NCBI GenBank assembly: GCA_021166845.1 | Contig: JAJPEP010000078.1 | Location: forward strand, 1-64,000 | Reading direction: 5' to 3' | DNA: 64,000 bases | DNA from: Thiobacillus sp. | GTDB lineage: Bacteria > Pseudomonadota > Gammaproteobacteria > Burkholderiales > Thiobacillaceae | Part shown: piece after piece, positions 1 through 7,516 of the stretch | How the letters are laid out: the number at the start of each line of letters is the position of its first letter | Numbering within the stretch: position 1 is the stretch's first letter | The notes under the pieces: generated by a model | Told to the model about the DNA's origin: nothing | Seen by the model: only the letters and a program-made list of their open reading frames with translations | The model's database searches: none | Translations under genes and position numbers: made by a program

Positions 1-369
1 TTCCTCAACGGCAACGTCTACAAGCGCTGGGTCAAGATCGAAGGCGAGCGCAACGAGGCGTGGGACCTGCTGGTCTACAACTACGCCGCCGCCATCCGGC
101 TGGGCGTCAACCGCTGGGGCGAGGCCAACTGGATGGAGTGCGAGCGGATCCTCACGCAGGCCAGCTTGTTCGCCGCGCCGGCAGGGGTTGTCGCCGAGCC
201 GGACCCGTATTGCCGGCCGCCGGAACTGACGGCTGGGGCGGATGCGGCGGCTGAAGTGGTTGCGGTTGCGGTGCGTCCGCTGCCCGTCGCGCCGCCGGTT
301 GCGGTTGCAGCCAGGCCGGTGACGCCGCCGCCGCGGCGGCAGATGGCGCGATCGGCGTATTTACGATGA
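1..369 (+). CDS. Phage terminase large subunit (GpA-like), C-terminal part
   Basis: The open frame enters from the left window edge and ends at a TGA at 367-369, so only the last 122 residues are visible. The stretch around residues 10-35 (WVKIEGERNEAWDLLVYNYAA) resembles the C-terminal nuclease part of lambda gpA-family large terminases, which cut and package phage DNA at the portal. The rest is a low-complexity Ala/Pro/Val tail that is probably not catalytic. It lies directly upstream of a gpW-like connector and a portal gene, the usual neighbours of a large terminase. The ATPase domain is outside the window, so integrity cannot be judged. The next reading frame overlaps it by four bases (ATGA). 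Confidence 0.8.
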   Translation, partial: FLNGNVYKRWVKIEGERNEAWDLLVYNYAAAIRLGVNRWGEANWMECERILTQASLFAAPAGVVAEPDPYCRPPELTAGADAAAEVVAVAVRPLPVAPPVAVAARPVTPPPRRQMARSAYLR

Positions 370-566
370 GACCCTATTACCAAGACGACCACGTGACGCT
401 TTACCACGGGGATGCGCTCGAGATACTGCCGGCGCTGCCGATGGCTGACGCGATCATTACGGACCCGCCCTACGGAGAAACCAGCCTTGACTGGGACAAA
501 TGGCCGGACGGATGGCCGTCCGTGGAACGGCTGGCTCAGGGCGATTTGTTGTCTGCCGTAGGCTGA
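366..566 (+). pseudogene. Truncated DNA methyltransferase (N-terminal remnant)
   Basis: The 66-residue product begins like a phage N4/N6 DNA methylase: an HGDALEILPALP segment followed by the catalytic DPPY motif in AIITDPPYGETSLDWDKW. Complete enzymes of this family are usually over 200 residues and carry an S-adenosylmethionine-binding motif towards the C-terminus. Here the similarity stops after WPDGWP and the frame closes about 15 codons later in sequence with no methylase character. It overlaps the terminase stop by four bases, so translation is probably still coupled. The end lies eight bases before a 31-bp element repeated at 9805, which suggests deletion or replacement at that point. 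I infer an inactive remnant. Confidence 0.7.
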
Positions 567-573
567 ACCACCC

Positions 574-604
574 TGCGGAAATTTTCCCCCATGTTCACGC
601 CTTG
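574..604 (+). promoter_or_regulatory. Repeated 31-bp upstream element, copy 1
   Basis: This non-coding element matches 9805-9835 at 28 of 31 positions. It contains the palindrome GGAAATTTTCC followed by a C-run and ATGTTCA. It ends 46 bp before the gpW-like start codon; the other copy ends 44 bp before the protease start codon. Conserved sequence with conserved distance to two structural gene starts suggests a shared phage promoter or operator. No clear -35/-10 pair can be assigned by eye. Confidence 0.5.
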
Positions 605-650
605 ATGGTTTGGGCACGATTCCGGCAATCGCTTTACGCCGGTATCCGCC

Positions 651-881
651 ATGCCCGTCCTGCAATCCGACATCGATGCTTTGAACCAGGCGCTGCGCAA
701 TGGCGAGCGGGTGGTGAAGAGCGACGGGGTGCTGGTGGAGTACCGCTCGATTGATGAGCTGATCAAGGCGCGGGACGACTTGACGGCGCAGATGGCGGCG
801 GAAACTGCGGTTTTGAGCGGCGTTGCGCGGCCACGGCAGGCGATTTTGACGCATGGCGGGAGGGGGTTCCGTGGCGCGTAA
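651..881 (+). CDS. gpW-like head-tail connector
   Basis: The 76-residue product has the size and character of lambda gpW-family proteins, which join the portal-filled head to the tail. The N-terminus (VLQSDIDALNQALRNGERVV) is predicted helical and is followed by VLVEYRSIDELIKARDDLTAQM, the typical helix-turn-helix pattern of the family. It sits between terminase and portal, as W does in lambda. The last residues (HGGRGFRGA) are basic and overlap the beginning of the portal reading frame. The call rests on family resemblance and position; no catalytic residues are expected. Confidence 0.7.
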   Translation: MPVLQSDIDALNQALRNGERVVKSDGVLVEYRSIDELIKARDDLTAQMAAETAVLSGVARPRQAILTHGGRGFRGA

Positions 882-2334
882 GCACAAGCGGCTCCATCCA
901 GGCAACCCTTCGACAAGCTCAGGGCGAGCGGCGGCTGCGGCGGGCGGCGCGGGTGCGATGCCGCTGGCGCATTACGATGCGGCGGGGATGGGGCGGCGGA
1001 TGTCGTCTTGGCGGCCGTCTTCTTCCGGGCCGAACGCTGCGCTGCAGGGTTTGTCGACGATGCGCAACCGGCAACGGGACGCGGAGCGCAACGACTGGCA
1101 GGCGGCTTCCGGGGTGCGGGTGTGGGGCACCAATCTTATCGGGACCGGGATCACAGCGCGGATGCGGGCGGGCGACGAAGCCCTGCGCGCCCGCGCCAAG
1201 GCGCTGTGGGACGTGTGGACGGAGAAGTGCGACGCCGACGGCGTGCTGAACCTGTACGGGCAGCAGTTGCTGGCCACGCGCAGCGGCGAGGCGGCGGGCG
1301 AGGTATTCGTGCGATTCCGCCCGCGCCGGCCGGAAGACGGCCTTGCCGTGCCGCTGCAAATCCAGTTGCTGGAGGCGGACATGGTGCCGCTGCTCGACGC
1401 GCAATCGTGGCCAGGCCTGCCGCAGGGGCACCGCATCTGCCAGGGGATCGAACTCAACCGCATCAATCAGCGCGTGGCGTACTGGATGTATCGCCAGCAC
1501 CCGGGCGAGCGCGCGACGCTGGCACAGTCGCATGAACTGACGCGGGTGCCGGCGCGCTTCGTGCGGCACATCTACGAACCCACCCGTCCCGGCCAGTTGC
1601 GCGGGGTGTCGGAATTCGCGCCGATCCTGGCCAAGCTGCGCGGCATCGGCAACTTCGACGACGCCGTGCTGCACCGGCAGGAGCTGGCCAACCTGTTCAC
1701 GCTGTTTCACGTCCGCCCGGCCCCGGCGGGCGACCCCAACATGAACCCGATGACCGGCATGGCCGTCACGGGATACGCCGACAACGGCGCGCCGCTGGCG
1801 ACGATGGAGCCGGGCACCACGCAGGAGCTGTATCCGGGCGAGGATGTGAAGTTTTCCGACCCGCCCGGCGCCGGCGCCAACTACGCCGAATTCATGCGCC
1901 AGCAGCACCTCGGCATTTCCGCCGGCCCCGGCCTGCCCTACGAACTGCTGACCGGCGACATCAAGGACGTGTCAGACCGCACCCTGCGCGTGGTGATCAA
2001 CGAATTCCGCCGCCGCTGCGAGCAGCGGCAGTGGCTCACCATCATTCCCATGATGTGCCAGCCGATCCGCGACTTCTGGGCGGAAACGGCGGCGCTGGCC
2101 GGGCATTTCACGGCGGCGGAAGCCGCGCTGGTCAAGCAGGTGACATGGCAGCCGCAAGGCTGGGCCTACATCCACCCGACGCAGGACGCGCAGGGCAAGA
2201 AAATCGAGGTCGAGGCCGGGTTCCGCTCGCGCGAGAGCGTGATTACCGAGCGCGGCGACGACCCGGACGAAGTGGACGCGCAGATCGCGCGCGACACGTT
2301 CCGGGCAGCAAACAAGGCCAACAAGGCCGCGTAA
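871..2334 (+). CDS. Phage portal protein (lambda gpB family)
   Basis: This protein of about 487 residues belongs to the lambda-type portal family that forms the dodecameric DNA entry ring. Typical features are the N-terminal WQAASGVRVWGTNLIGTGI segment, the central SGEAAGEVFVRFRPRRPEDG, the HIYEPTRPGQLRGVSEFAPIL region and the C-terminal EVDAQIARDT. A GTG at 871 preceded by GGAGGGGG is the best start; an ATG at 853 has no good ribosome site and overlaps gpW more. The first 20 codons include a REP-like repeat (906-931), so the extreme N-terminus (PSTSSGRAAAAAGGAGA) is probably an added low-complexity extension. It lies downstream of terminase and gpW; the protease gene that normally follows is displaced by 7.5 kb. 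Confidence 0.9.
   Translation: MARKHKRLHPGNPSTSSGRAAAAAGGAGAMPLAHYDAAGMGRRMSSWRPSSSGPNAALQGLSTMRNRQRDAERNDWQAASGVRVWGTNLIGTGITARMRAGDEALRARAKALWDVWTEKCDADGVLNLYGQQLLATRSGEAAGEVFVRFRPRRPEDGLAVPLQIQLLEADMVPLLDAQSWPGLPQGHRICQGIELNRINQRVAYWMYRQHPGERATLAQSHELTRVPARFVRHIYEPTRPGQLRGVSEFAPILAKLRGIGNFDDAVLHRQELANLFTLFHVRPAPAGDPNMNPMTGMAVTGYADNGAPLATMEPGTTQELYPGEDVKFSDPPGAGANYAEFMRQQHLGISAGPGLPYELLTGDIKDVSDRTLRVVINEFRRRCEQRQWLTIIPMMCQPIRDFWAETAALAGHFTAAEAALVKQVTWQPQGWAYIHPTQDAQGKKIEVEAGFRSRESVITERGDDPDEVDAQIARDTFRAANKANKAA
906..931 (+). repeat. REP-like element inside the portal coding region
   Basis: The segment CCCTTCGACAAGCTCAGGGC and its GAGCGG continuation have the form of a widespread palindromic REP-type element of beta- and gammaproteobacteria. 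CCCT and AGGG form the arms. It is read in frame as NPSTSSGRA within the portal N-terminus. REP units are normally intergenic, so this copy marks insertion into, or extension of, the gene start. Confidence 0.6.
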
Positions 2335-2371
2335 CCGCAGTGAACCGAAGTCCAACCGAAGGAGAAACACC

Positions 2372-2533
2372 ATGAACATCGTCGGAAATCGCACCTACAT
2401 CCTTGCATTCGGCGCAGTGGTCGCCGCTGCTGTCGCATTCTTTACCGGCGAAATGACGCTGGCCGAGGCGGTCAACGCCGGGCTGGTGGGTGCCGGTCTT
2501 GGGGCGCTGCGCGCCGGTGTCGCCGGCAAGTAA
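2372..2533 (+). CDS. Small hydrophobic phage protein, possible holin-like
   Basis: This 53-residue protein is preceded by GGAG seven bases before its ATG. It has one clear hydrophobic segment (YILAFGAVVAAAVAFFTG) and a second weakly hydrophobic Gly/Ala-rich stretch (AVNAGLVGAGLGALRAGVAG). Its position ahead of a membrane protein, a lipoprotein and the endolysin makes a role in lysis plausible, but no holin family was recognised. It could also be a minor structural or superinfection protein. Confidence 0.55.
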   Translation: MNIVGNRTYILAFGAVVAAAVAFFTGEMTLAEAVNAGLVGAGLGALRAGVAGK

Positions 2534-2538
2534 TCAGG

Positions 2539-2910
2539 GTGGAGCGTGGAACCACCCCACCGGGCCACGCGGCACGCAGGCGCCGGCATGATCCGCCCGA
2601 CTCCGAGGCCCATGCCCACCGTCGCGAAACCGACGCCGCCGCTGTGTTGAGGCTGCACGACCGGGTGGACGACCACGACCGCGACATCCTGCGCATCGAC
2701 GGCACGCTCACCCGGCTGGTCGACAACATGCAGGGGCTGACCGACAACACCGGGCGCCTGGCCGACGTGCTGGAAGCCTGGAACAACGTAAAGGGATTCT
2801 GGTGGACGATCCGGGCGTTGAGCACGCTGGCGAAGATCGCCGCGCCGCTGCTGCTGTTTATCGGCGCGGTTTGGCTGTTCGCCAAAACCGGCCACTGGAA
2901 GTGGCCGTGA
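2539..2910 (+). CDS. Phage membrane protein with C-terminal transmembrane segment
   Basis: The 123-residue product starts at a GTG five bases after the preceding stop. A basic, Pro/His-rich N-terminus is followed by a heptad-like helix (about residues 35-75: LRLHDRVDDHDRDILRIDG) and one transmembrane segment near the C-terminus (LAKIAAPLLLFIGAVWLFA). This layout, a soluble helix anchored by a single C-terminal span, is common for phage lysis or tail-associated membrane proteins. No family was recognised. The start is uncertain because the first 30 residues look poorly conserved and a later start inside the frame is possible. It lies in the lysis-module gene string. Confidence 0.5.
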   Translation: MERGTTPPGHAARRRRHDPPDSEAHAHRRETDAAAVLRLHDRVDDHDRDILRIDGTLTRLVDNMQGLTDNTGRLADVLEAWNNVKGFWWTIRALSTLAKIAAPLLLFIGAVWLFAKTGHWKWP

Positions 2911-2923
2911 CTGGGGGCATTGA

Positions 2924-3325
2924 GTGCAGATCACATTCGGATTCCTGACGGAGCTGGTCGCCGTAAAAGTGCGCGAGGCCGGCAGCATCGGCCGCCCCTT
3001 GTGGCGGCTGCAGACCGATCTGGCGTTTTTGAGCCAGCGTTATGGCCTGATCGTCGTGCCCGCCGGATATGTCGTCGATTTCGCCAGCGTGCCGCGCCTG
3101 CCGGTCGTGTTCTGGTTGTTCGGCGACACCGCCCACGCCAGCGCGGCCATCCATGACTACTGCGTCGCCGTACTGGTTCCGCAGGGCAGCATGACCTGGC
3201 AGCAGGCCGCCGAGATTTTCGGCGAGGCAATGGAGCACGAAGGCGTGCCGCTGTGGCGACGCTGGCTGATGAAAAACGCCGTCATCGGCGCCGATCCTGG
3301 CAATCAATGGGAGGAACACGCATGA
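2924..3325 (+). CDS. DUF1353 family phage protein
   Basis: This 133-residue protein starts with GTG and overlaps the next gene by four bases (ATGA). The segment LIVVPAGYVVDFASVPRLPVVFWLFGDTAHASAAIHDYCV matches the signature of the DUF1353 family: an FASVPR motif followed about 20 residues later by an (S/A)AxxHDY motif. The family is found in many tailed-phage lysis or late regions. Its biochemical function is not established. The later part (MTWQQAAEIFGEAMEHEGVPLWRR) matches the family C-terminus. It appears intact. Confidence 0.8.
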   Translation: MQITFGFLTELVAVKVREAGSIGRPLWRLQTDLAFLSQRYGLIVVPAGYVVDFASVPRLPVVFWLFGDTAHASAAIHDYCVAVLVPQGSMTWQQAAEIFGEAMEHEGVPLWRRWLMKNAVIGADPGNQWEEHA

Positions 3326-3879
3326 AAACCCTGTTTGTAATTTTTGCCGCTCTGTTTGTGAGCGGCTGCTCGACCCTCGGCGGCGGCATGAAAGCCCAGA
3401 TTCTGGGCGCCAACATCGACATCGCCAAGCAGCGCGCGCAGGCGGCCGCCAAGCCGGTGCTCAATGCCAGTATCCCCGTGCCGGGGTGCAAGGCGCCGGA
3501 AGGCGCCGATTACAAAGAGGCGTGCGTGATGACCATCATCGTCCATGCGCCGCAGGGGGCAAGCAGCGGGCAGGTTGCCATGCCAGACGACCCCTGGGCG
3601 CGCGCTGCCGACCGGGCGGTTGGCGTGCTCGGCACGGCGGCTGGGCTGTACCTTGGCGGGCAGGCCGCCGTGGGTCTGGTCGACGCCGCCGCCGGCGGCA
3701 TCGCAAAGGCCCTGCAGACCATGCCAGATCCGGTCGTCGTGCAGCCCGCCACGCCGGTCATCGTCCCGGCGGCCGATCCTGTGATCGTGCAGCCCGTCGT
3801 CGTCCCGGCACCGGATCCCGTGATCGTCGATCCCGTCGTGGTTCAGCCTGAAATCGTGTACGTCCCAGCCGCGCCATGA
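3322..3879 (+). CDS. Phage lipoprotein with Pro/Val repeat tail
   Basis: The start at 3322 gives a classic lipoprotein signal (MKTLFVIFAALFVSGC, cleavage before Cys16) in a 185-residue protein. The C-terminal quarter is built from degenerate units of the type DPVIVQPVVVPAP, forming an extended Pro/Val-rich arm able to span periplasmic distance. Immediate overlap with the endolysin gene (ATGA) places it in the lysis cassette, so a spanin-like role (outer-membrane lipoprotein disrupting the envelope at lysis) is possible. A glycine/alanine-rich hydrophobic stretch (about residues 100-130) may be a second membrane-active region. No specific family is recognised. Confidence 0.6.
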   Translation: MKTLFVIFAALFVSGCSTLGGGMKAQILGANIDIAKQRAQAAAKPVLNASIPVPGCKAPEGADYKEACVMTIIVHAPQGASSGQVAMPDDPWARAADRAVGVLGTAAGLYLGGQAAVGLVDAAAGGIAKALQTMPDPVVVQPATPVIVPAADPVIVQPVVVPAPDPVIVDPVVVQPEIVYVPAAP

Positions 3880-4382
3880 GCAACGCAGACTTCGCCGACC
3901 TGATAAAGCCGCTGCTCAGGCGAGAAGGCGGATACGTCAATCATCCGTCCGATCGCGGCGGTGCCACCAATCACGGCATTACCCAGCGCACTTACACAGC
4001 ATGGCTGATCGATCGCGGCCTTGGGTACATGGACGTTCGCGCCATGAGCATCGTTGAAGCCGCGGAGATTTATCGTGAACGCTACTGGCGGCCAGCCATG
4101 TGTGAAATCCTGCCGTCCGAAATACGCGGAATCCATTTCGATGCAGCCATAAACCACGGCGTCCGCCGCGCCGCCATACTGCTGCAGGAGGCGGTCGGTG
4201 TAAAACAGGATGGCGTTATCGGTCGCATCACACTGGCCGCCGTCGCGGCCATCGGCGGCGACCTGATCCGCGCCCGCTACCTCGCCGCGCGTTACCGTTT
4301 CTACGGCCAGATCATTCGGCGAGACCGCAGCCAGCTCGAATTCATCGTCGGCTGGATGGCCCGGATGGAAGATTTCGCCTGA
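3876..4382 (+). CDS. Phage endolysin, GH108-type N-acetylmuramidase
   Basis: The 168-residue protein has the glycoside hydrolase 108 layout. An N-terminal LLRREGGYVNHPSDRGGATNHGIT motif carries the catalytic Glu (residue 17). It is followed by a C-terminal peptidoglycan-binding-like half with AAINHGVRRAAILLQEAVGVKQDGVIG. Enzymes of this family hydrolyse the glycan strand of murein and release phage progeny. It lacks an obvious signal peptide, so export would depend on a holin. It follows the lipoprotein gene with a four-base overlap. Length and motifs fit an intact enzyme. Confidence 0.9.
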   Translation: MSNADFADLIKPLLRREGGYVNHPSDRGGATNHGITQRTYTAWLIDRGLGYMDVRAMSIVEAAEIYRERYWRPAMCEILPSEIRGIHFDAAINHGVRRAAILLQEAVGVKQDGVIGRITLAAVAAIGGDLIRARYLAARYRFYGQIIRRDRSQLEFIVGWMARMEDFA

Positions 4383-4406
4383 CCCAACCACTAAAGGATC
4401 CGCACC

Positions 4407-4871
4407 ATGCCAGCAGGACAATTCACACTTTATCGGGCCAACCTCGACGATCTGAGCGTGGCGGACATCGCCGCCGCGGTGGTCAAGGTGGCGCTCGTGG
4501 CGTCCGGCTACACCCCCAATGCAGCCAACAACGGCCATTCCCTGTGGGCGGAGGTGTCGGCCAGCGAGATCGCCAACGGCAACGGCTACGTCACGGGCGG
4601 ATTCACGCTCACCGATAGCGTGGCCCTGGCCACCAACGGACACATGTACGACAGCGACGACCCCACCTGGACCGCCTCCGGTGGCCCCATCCCCGCGTGG
4701 CGCTATGGCGTGATGTATTTGGACGGAACCGTGGCGGGCATGGTCAACCCGCTCGTGGGGTATTTTCTGGGTGACACCGCCCCGGCAGACGTTCCGGCGA
4801 CCTCGGACGGCAACCCGCTTACGATCGCCGTCCCTGCGGACGGCTGGTTCACCGTGACGCAGGGGGTCTAA
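4407..4871 (+). CDS. Phage protein upstream of the DGR receptor gene
   Basis: This 154-residue protein is preceded by AAAGGA and overlaps the DGR target start by one base, so the two are probably co-translated. It is acidic with many Gly/Ala/Thr beta-type stretches (FTLTDSVALATNGHMYDSDD) and has no Cys, signal peptide or membrane segment. The coupling to the variable protein suggests a structural partner, such as a fibre base or adaptor, but I recognise no family. The intact frame and proper spacing support a real gene. Confidence 0.6.
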   Translation: MPAGQFTLYRANLDDLSVADIAAAVVKVALVASGYTPNAANNGHSLWAEVSASEIANGNGYVTGGFTLTDSVALATNGHMYDSDDPTWTASGGPIPAWRYGVMYLDGTVAGMVNPLVGYFLGDTAPADVPATSDGNPLTIAVPADGWFTVTQGV

Positions 4872-6811
4872 TGTCCTTCTCTATCCCCAACTTGGGCGAT
4901 GGCCTCGCTGACGCGCAAAGCCTGCTTTTCCGCCAGCACATCGACGTGCTGGTGGCGGGGGTGGAGGGCACCGGCATCACCAGCGGTTGCGCGGTGGCGC
5001 CGTCGGGCGGGATGGTGCTGTCCGTCGCCGCCGGCGGCGTGGTGCGCGCCGGGGTGGCGGCGGCCACCGCTGCCGGCACGCCCAGCGTCGGCGCCGCCCA
5101 CGCGAGCCTGCCGCGCTTTGACATCGTGGTGATCGCCGCCGGCAACACCGCCACCATCCGCGCCGGCACCGCCGACGCCAACCCGCAGCCACCCACCCTC
5201 ACCGCCGGCGACGTGGCGCTCGCAATGGTCTACGTGCCAGCCGCCGCCAGCGCGATGGCGGCGGGCAACATCGTGGACATGCGGGTGGACGTGCCCAGCC
5301 TGGACGCCCGCGCAGCCGACCATATTGGCGAAGCCGGCACGCAAGGCTTTGGCGTGGGCATCTGCTCCACCCCGCCGGCGGGGATGGCCGGGATGGCCGG
5401 CAACACCGACCCGGCCAGCGACAACTACGGTAACTACCAGTATTCCGACGGCTCGGTGATGGTGTGGATTCCGGGTTTTTACTACCGGATCGGCCACGTC
5501 GACAGCCCAAACTATGCCACCTATGCGGGCAACGCAATCGACATCGCGGCGTATTCAGCCTTTGCCGATGTGGCCGCCGCCAATGCCGCCGGATACGCGC
5601 TGCACCGCGCGTTCTACGATGGCGGCGCGATCAAATCCGGCTTTTTCGTCGACAAATACCAGGCCAGCAACAACGGCGGCGTGGCCAGCTCGATCCGTAA
5701 CGGAAACCCGCTATCCACCAACAGCGCGCACAACCCGATCGGAAGCCTCACCGGGCTGGATGCCGCCGATAATATCTACGGCGGCGTGTTCGAGGCGGCG
5801 AAGACGCGCGGCCCGGCGTTTTTTCCGCTGATGCGCTACCAGTTCGCCGCGCTGGCGCTGCTGGCGATGGCGCATGGGCAGGCGGCGACGTCTGCAACAC
5901 ACTGCGCATGGTATGACCCAGCGCTCGCCATCAATTTTCCAAAGGGCAACAACAACAACGCGCTGAAGGACGTCAACGACACCGCCGTCACCTACGTTTC
6001 GGATGGCTACCCCAACTGCGGCAAGACCGGCAGCGCCACGCCGCTGGCGAAGACAACTCACAACGGCCAGAACTGCGGCGTGGCGGACCTCAACGGCAAC
6101 ATGTGGGAAGTCTCGCCGGGCCTCACCTGCATCGCGGGTTCGGTCGCCATCACCGCCGCGACGCAGGCCAACCCGGTGCAGATCACCGCAGCCGCGCACG
6201 GCCGCACCACCGGCAACATCGTGCAGATTGGCGGCGTGGTCGGCATGACGCAGATCAACGACAAGTTATTCGCCGTCACAGTGATCGACGCCAACACGCT
6301 CACACTCGACGGCTGCGACGGCACCGCGTTCACCGCCTACACCAGCGGCGGCACGCTGACCTTTGGCACGTTCTACGCGCTGTCCACCAGCTACGCCGCA
6401 AAAAACCTCACCGGCGGCAACACGCTGGCCAGCGACCAGTGGGGCGCCACCGGAGTCGCCGCGCACAGCGCCGCGCTGCCGATGACGCTCCGCACCGACT
6501 ACCCGGAGAACGGCTTCGAAAAACGGTTCGGTCGTGGCGCAAACGCCGTGCTCGACGCCGCCACCAGTGGCAACGGATGGGCGCGCACCGCGATGGGGCT
6601 GCCGCTTGCTGCCGGGATTTCGGACGGGGTGACAGGCTCGAACCTGTTCGGCGCCGATCGCCTGTATCAATACCTGCGCAACGAGCTGTGCCCGTTCGCC
6701 GGCGGCCACTGGTACAACTCGTCGTTTGCCGGCGCCTGGGCCGTGAACCTGGCCGGCGCGCGCACGGATTCCTACGACGCTGTTGGTTTCCGTGCCGCCT
6801 CGTATCTTTGA
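4871..6811 (+). CDS. DGR target: variable receptor-binding protein (C-type lectin/FGE fold)
   Basis: This 646-residue protein is the diversified product of the retroelement. Residues 1-150 are Ala/Gly-rich fibre-like sequence with AGTADANPQPPTLTAGDVAL, typical of phage tail proteins. From about residue 180 it has the formylglycine-generating-enzyme/C-type lectin pattern (VMVWIPGFYYRIG; NCGVADLNGNMWEVSPGL), used as a scaffold by many DGR targets. Residues about 420-500 (VQITAAAHGRTTGNIVQIGG) look like an inserted beta domain. The last 38 codons (CPFAGGHWYNSSFAGAW to the stop) are the variable repeat at 6687-6801. The protein probably sits on the virion and contacts the host; the exact virion position is an inference. 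It is followed by a hairpin and avd. Confidence 0.92.
   Translation: MSFSIPNLGDGLADAQSLLFRQHIDVLVAGVEGTGITSGCAVAPSGGMVLSVAAGGVVRAGVAAATAAGTPSVGAAHASLPRFDIVVIAAGNTATIRAGTADANPQPPTLTAGDVALAMVYVPAAASAMAAGNIVDMRVDVPSLDARAADHIGEAGTQGFGVGICSTPPAGMAGMAGNTDPASDNYGNYQYSDGSVMVWIPGFYYRIGHVDSPNYATYAGNAIDIAAYSAFADVAAANAAGYALHRAFYDGGAIKSGFFVDKYQASNNGGVASSIRNGNPLSTNSAHNPIGSLTGLDAADNIYGGVFEAAKTRGPAFFPLMRYQFAALALLAMAHGQAATSATHCAWYDPALAINFPKGNNNNALKDVNDTAVTYVSDGYPNCGKTGSATPLAKTTHNGQNCGVADLNGNMWEVSPGLTCIAGSVAITAATQANPVQITAAAHGRTTGNIVQIGGVVGMTQINDKLFAVTVIDANTLTLDGCDGTAFTAYTSGGTLTFGTFYALSTSYAAKNLTGGNTLASDQWGATGVAAHSAALPMTLRTDYPENGFEKRFGRGANAVLDAATSGNGWARTAMGLPLAAGISDGVTGSNLFGADRLYQYLRNELCPFAGGHWYNSSFAGAWAVNLAGARTDSYDAVGFRAASYL
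6687..6801 (+). repeat. DGR variable repeat (VR)
   Basis: These 115 bases at the 3' end of the target gene align without gaps to 7273-7387. I count 15 differences, all at positions where the template has A, and none at the other 90 positions. At the protein level ten residues differ (I to F; N to H, Y, F, A, G, D, Y and A; D to A) and one change is silent. The last conserved block, GGTTTCCGTGCCG, is the likely start of the homology used for retrohoming. Confidence 0.96.
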
Positions 6812-6836
6812 GGCCATGAGCGATAGCGATATGGCC
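6812..6836. promoter_or_regulatory. Hairpin just downstream of the VR
   Basis: GGCCAT (6812-6817) and ATGGCC (6831-6836) form a 6-bp stem around a 13-base loop, starting one base after the target stop codon and 10 bases after the VR. In studied DGRs a short hairpin or cruciform at this position improves retrohoming. Function here is inferred from position only. Confidence 0.5.
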
Positions 6837-6847
6837 AGGAGCGCGTG

Positions 6848-7270
6848 ATGGGATTGCACAGTGAGGCGACGCTGGATCGGAGGTTCGTGGAATTCGCGCG
6901 GCAGATGAACGCGTACCTCAACCACTTTCCGAAGCACGAGAAGTACGGCCTCGCGCTGGAGATCCGTCGCGCGGCCTATGAGCTGTACGGATTCATTGTC
7001 GAGGCGCAGAAGCGCTATCAAAAGAAAACGTCCATGACCAACATGGACATCCGCCATGAGCAGTTGCGGATGTTCCTGCGGCTGGCGCACGAACTCGGTT
7101 ATTTCGAGTTCAAGGACGGCGCGCGGGTGGAAACGCCCGAGCGCACCGCCGAGCATCGCTACACCACGATTTCACGCATGGTGGACGAGCTCGGCAAAAT
7201 GATCGGCGGCTGGATCGTCGCCGATCGTGAGAAGTCTGCAGCAGTAGTAGCAGTACGGGAAGCGTCTTGA
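6848..7270 (+). CDS. avd: DGR accessory variability determinant (Avd-like)
   Basis: The 140-residue protein is predicted all-helical and basic, with the pattern of Avd/four-helix-bundle proteins: HFPKHEKYGLALEIRRAAYELYGFIVEAQKRYQKKTSM, then DIRHEQLRMFLRLAHELGY. Avd forms a barrel pentamer that binds the reverse transcriptase and the template RNA and is needed for mutagenic cDNA synthesis. The ATG at 6848 with AGGAG six bases upstream is preferred over the adjoining GTG at 6845. The stop codon is two bases before the template repeat, so the RNA containing the template probably also includes the end of avd. It lies between target and template, a classic DGR order. Confidence 0.9.
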   Translation: MGLHSEATLDRRFVEFARQMNAYLNHFPKHEKYGLALEIRRAAYELYGFIVEAQKRYQKKTSMTNMDIRHEQLRMFLRLAHELGYFEFKDGARVETPERTAEHRYTTISRMVDELGKMIGGWIVADREKSAAVVAVREAS

Positions 7271-7272
7271 TA

Positions 7273-7387
7273 TGTGCCCGATCGCCGGCGGCAACTGGAA
7301 CAACTCGTCGAATGCCGGCGCCTGGGCCGTGAACCTGAACAACGCACGCACGAATTCCAACGACAATGTTGGTTTCCGTGCCGACTC
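7273..7387 (+). ncRNA. DGR template repeat (TR) within the template RNA
   Basis: This 115-bp sequence is the invariant donor copy. It holds 25 adenines, many in AAC/AAT codon contexts, of which 15 are changed in the VR. It begins two bases after the avd stop and ends 129 bp before the reverse transcriptase start. The template RNA probably extends into that spacer (7388-7516), which has no other gene; in the well-studied Bordetella phage system the equivalent spacer is needed for priming and binding. RNA ends cannot be read from sequence. Confidence 0.95.
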
Positions 7388-7516
7388 CGCACTTCCTCGC
7401 AGCCGGCAACGGCAGGGTGGAGCAGAGGGAGACGCTTTCCGGCCCTGGGCGAAATCGTTATGCCGGCCGCTTTCCAGTAGGTGCCGTGTTGCACCCGACC
7501 GTCAGCGTGCCGGATC

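Noticed and set aside
366-566. Functional DNA methyltransferase
   Set aside because: Only the first third, including DPPY, is present and the frame then ends; the remaining motifs are missing.
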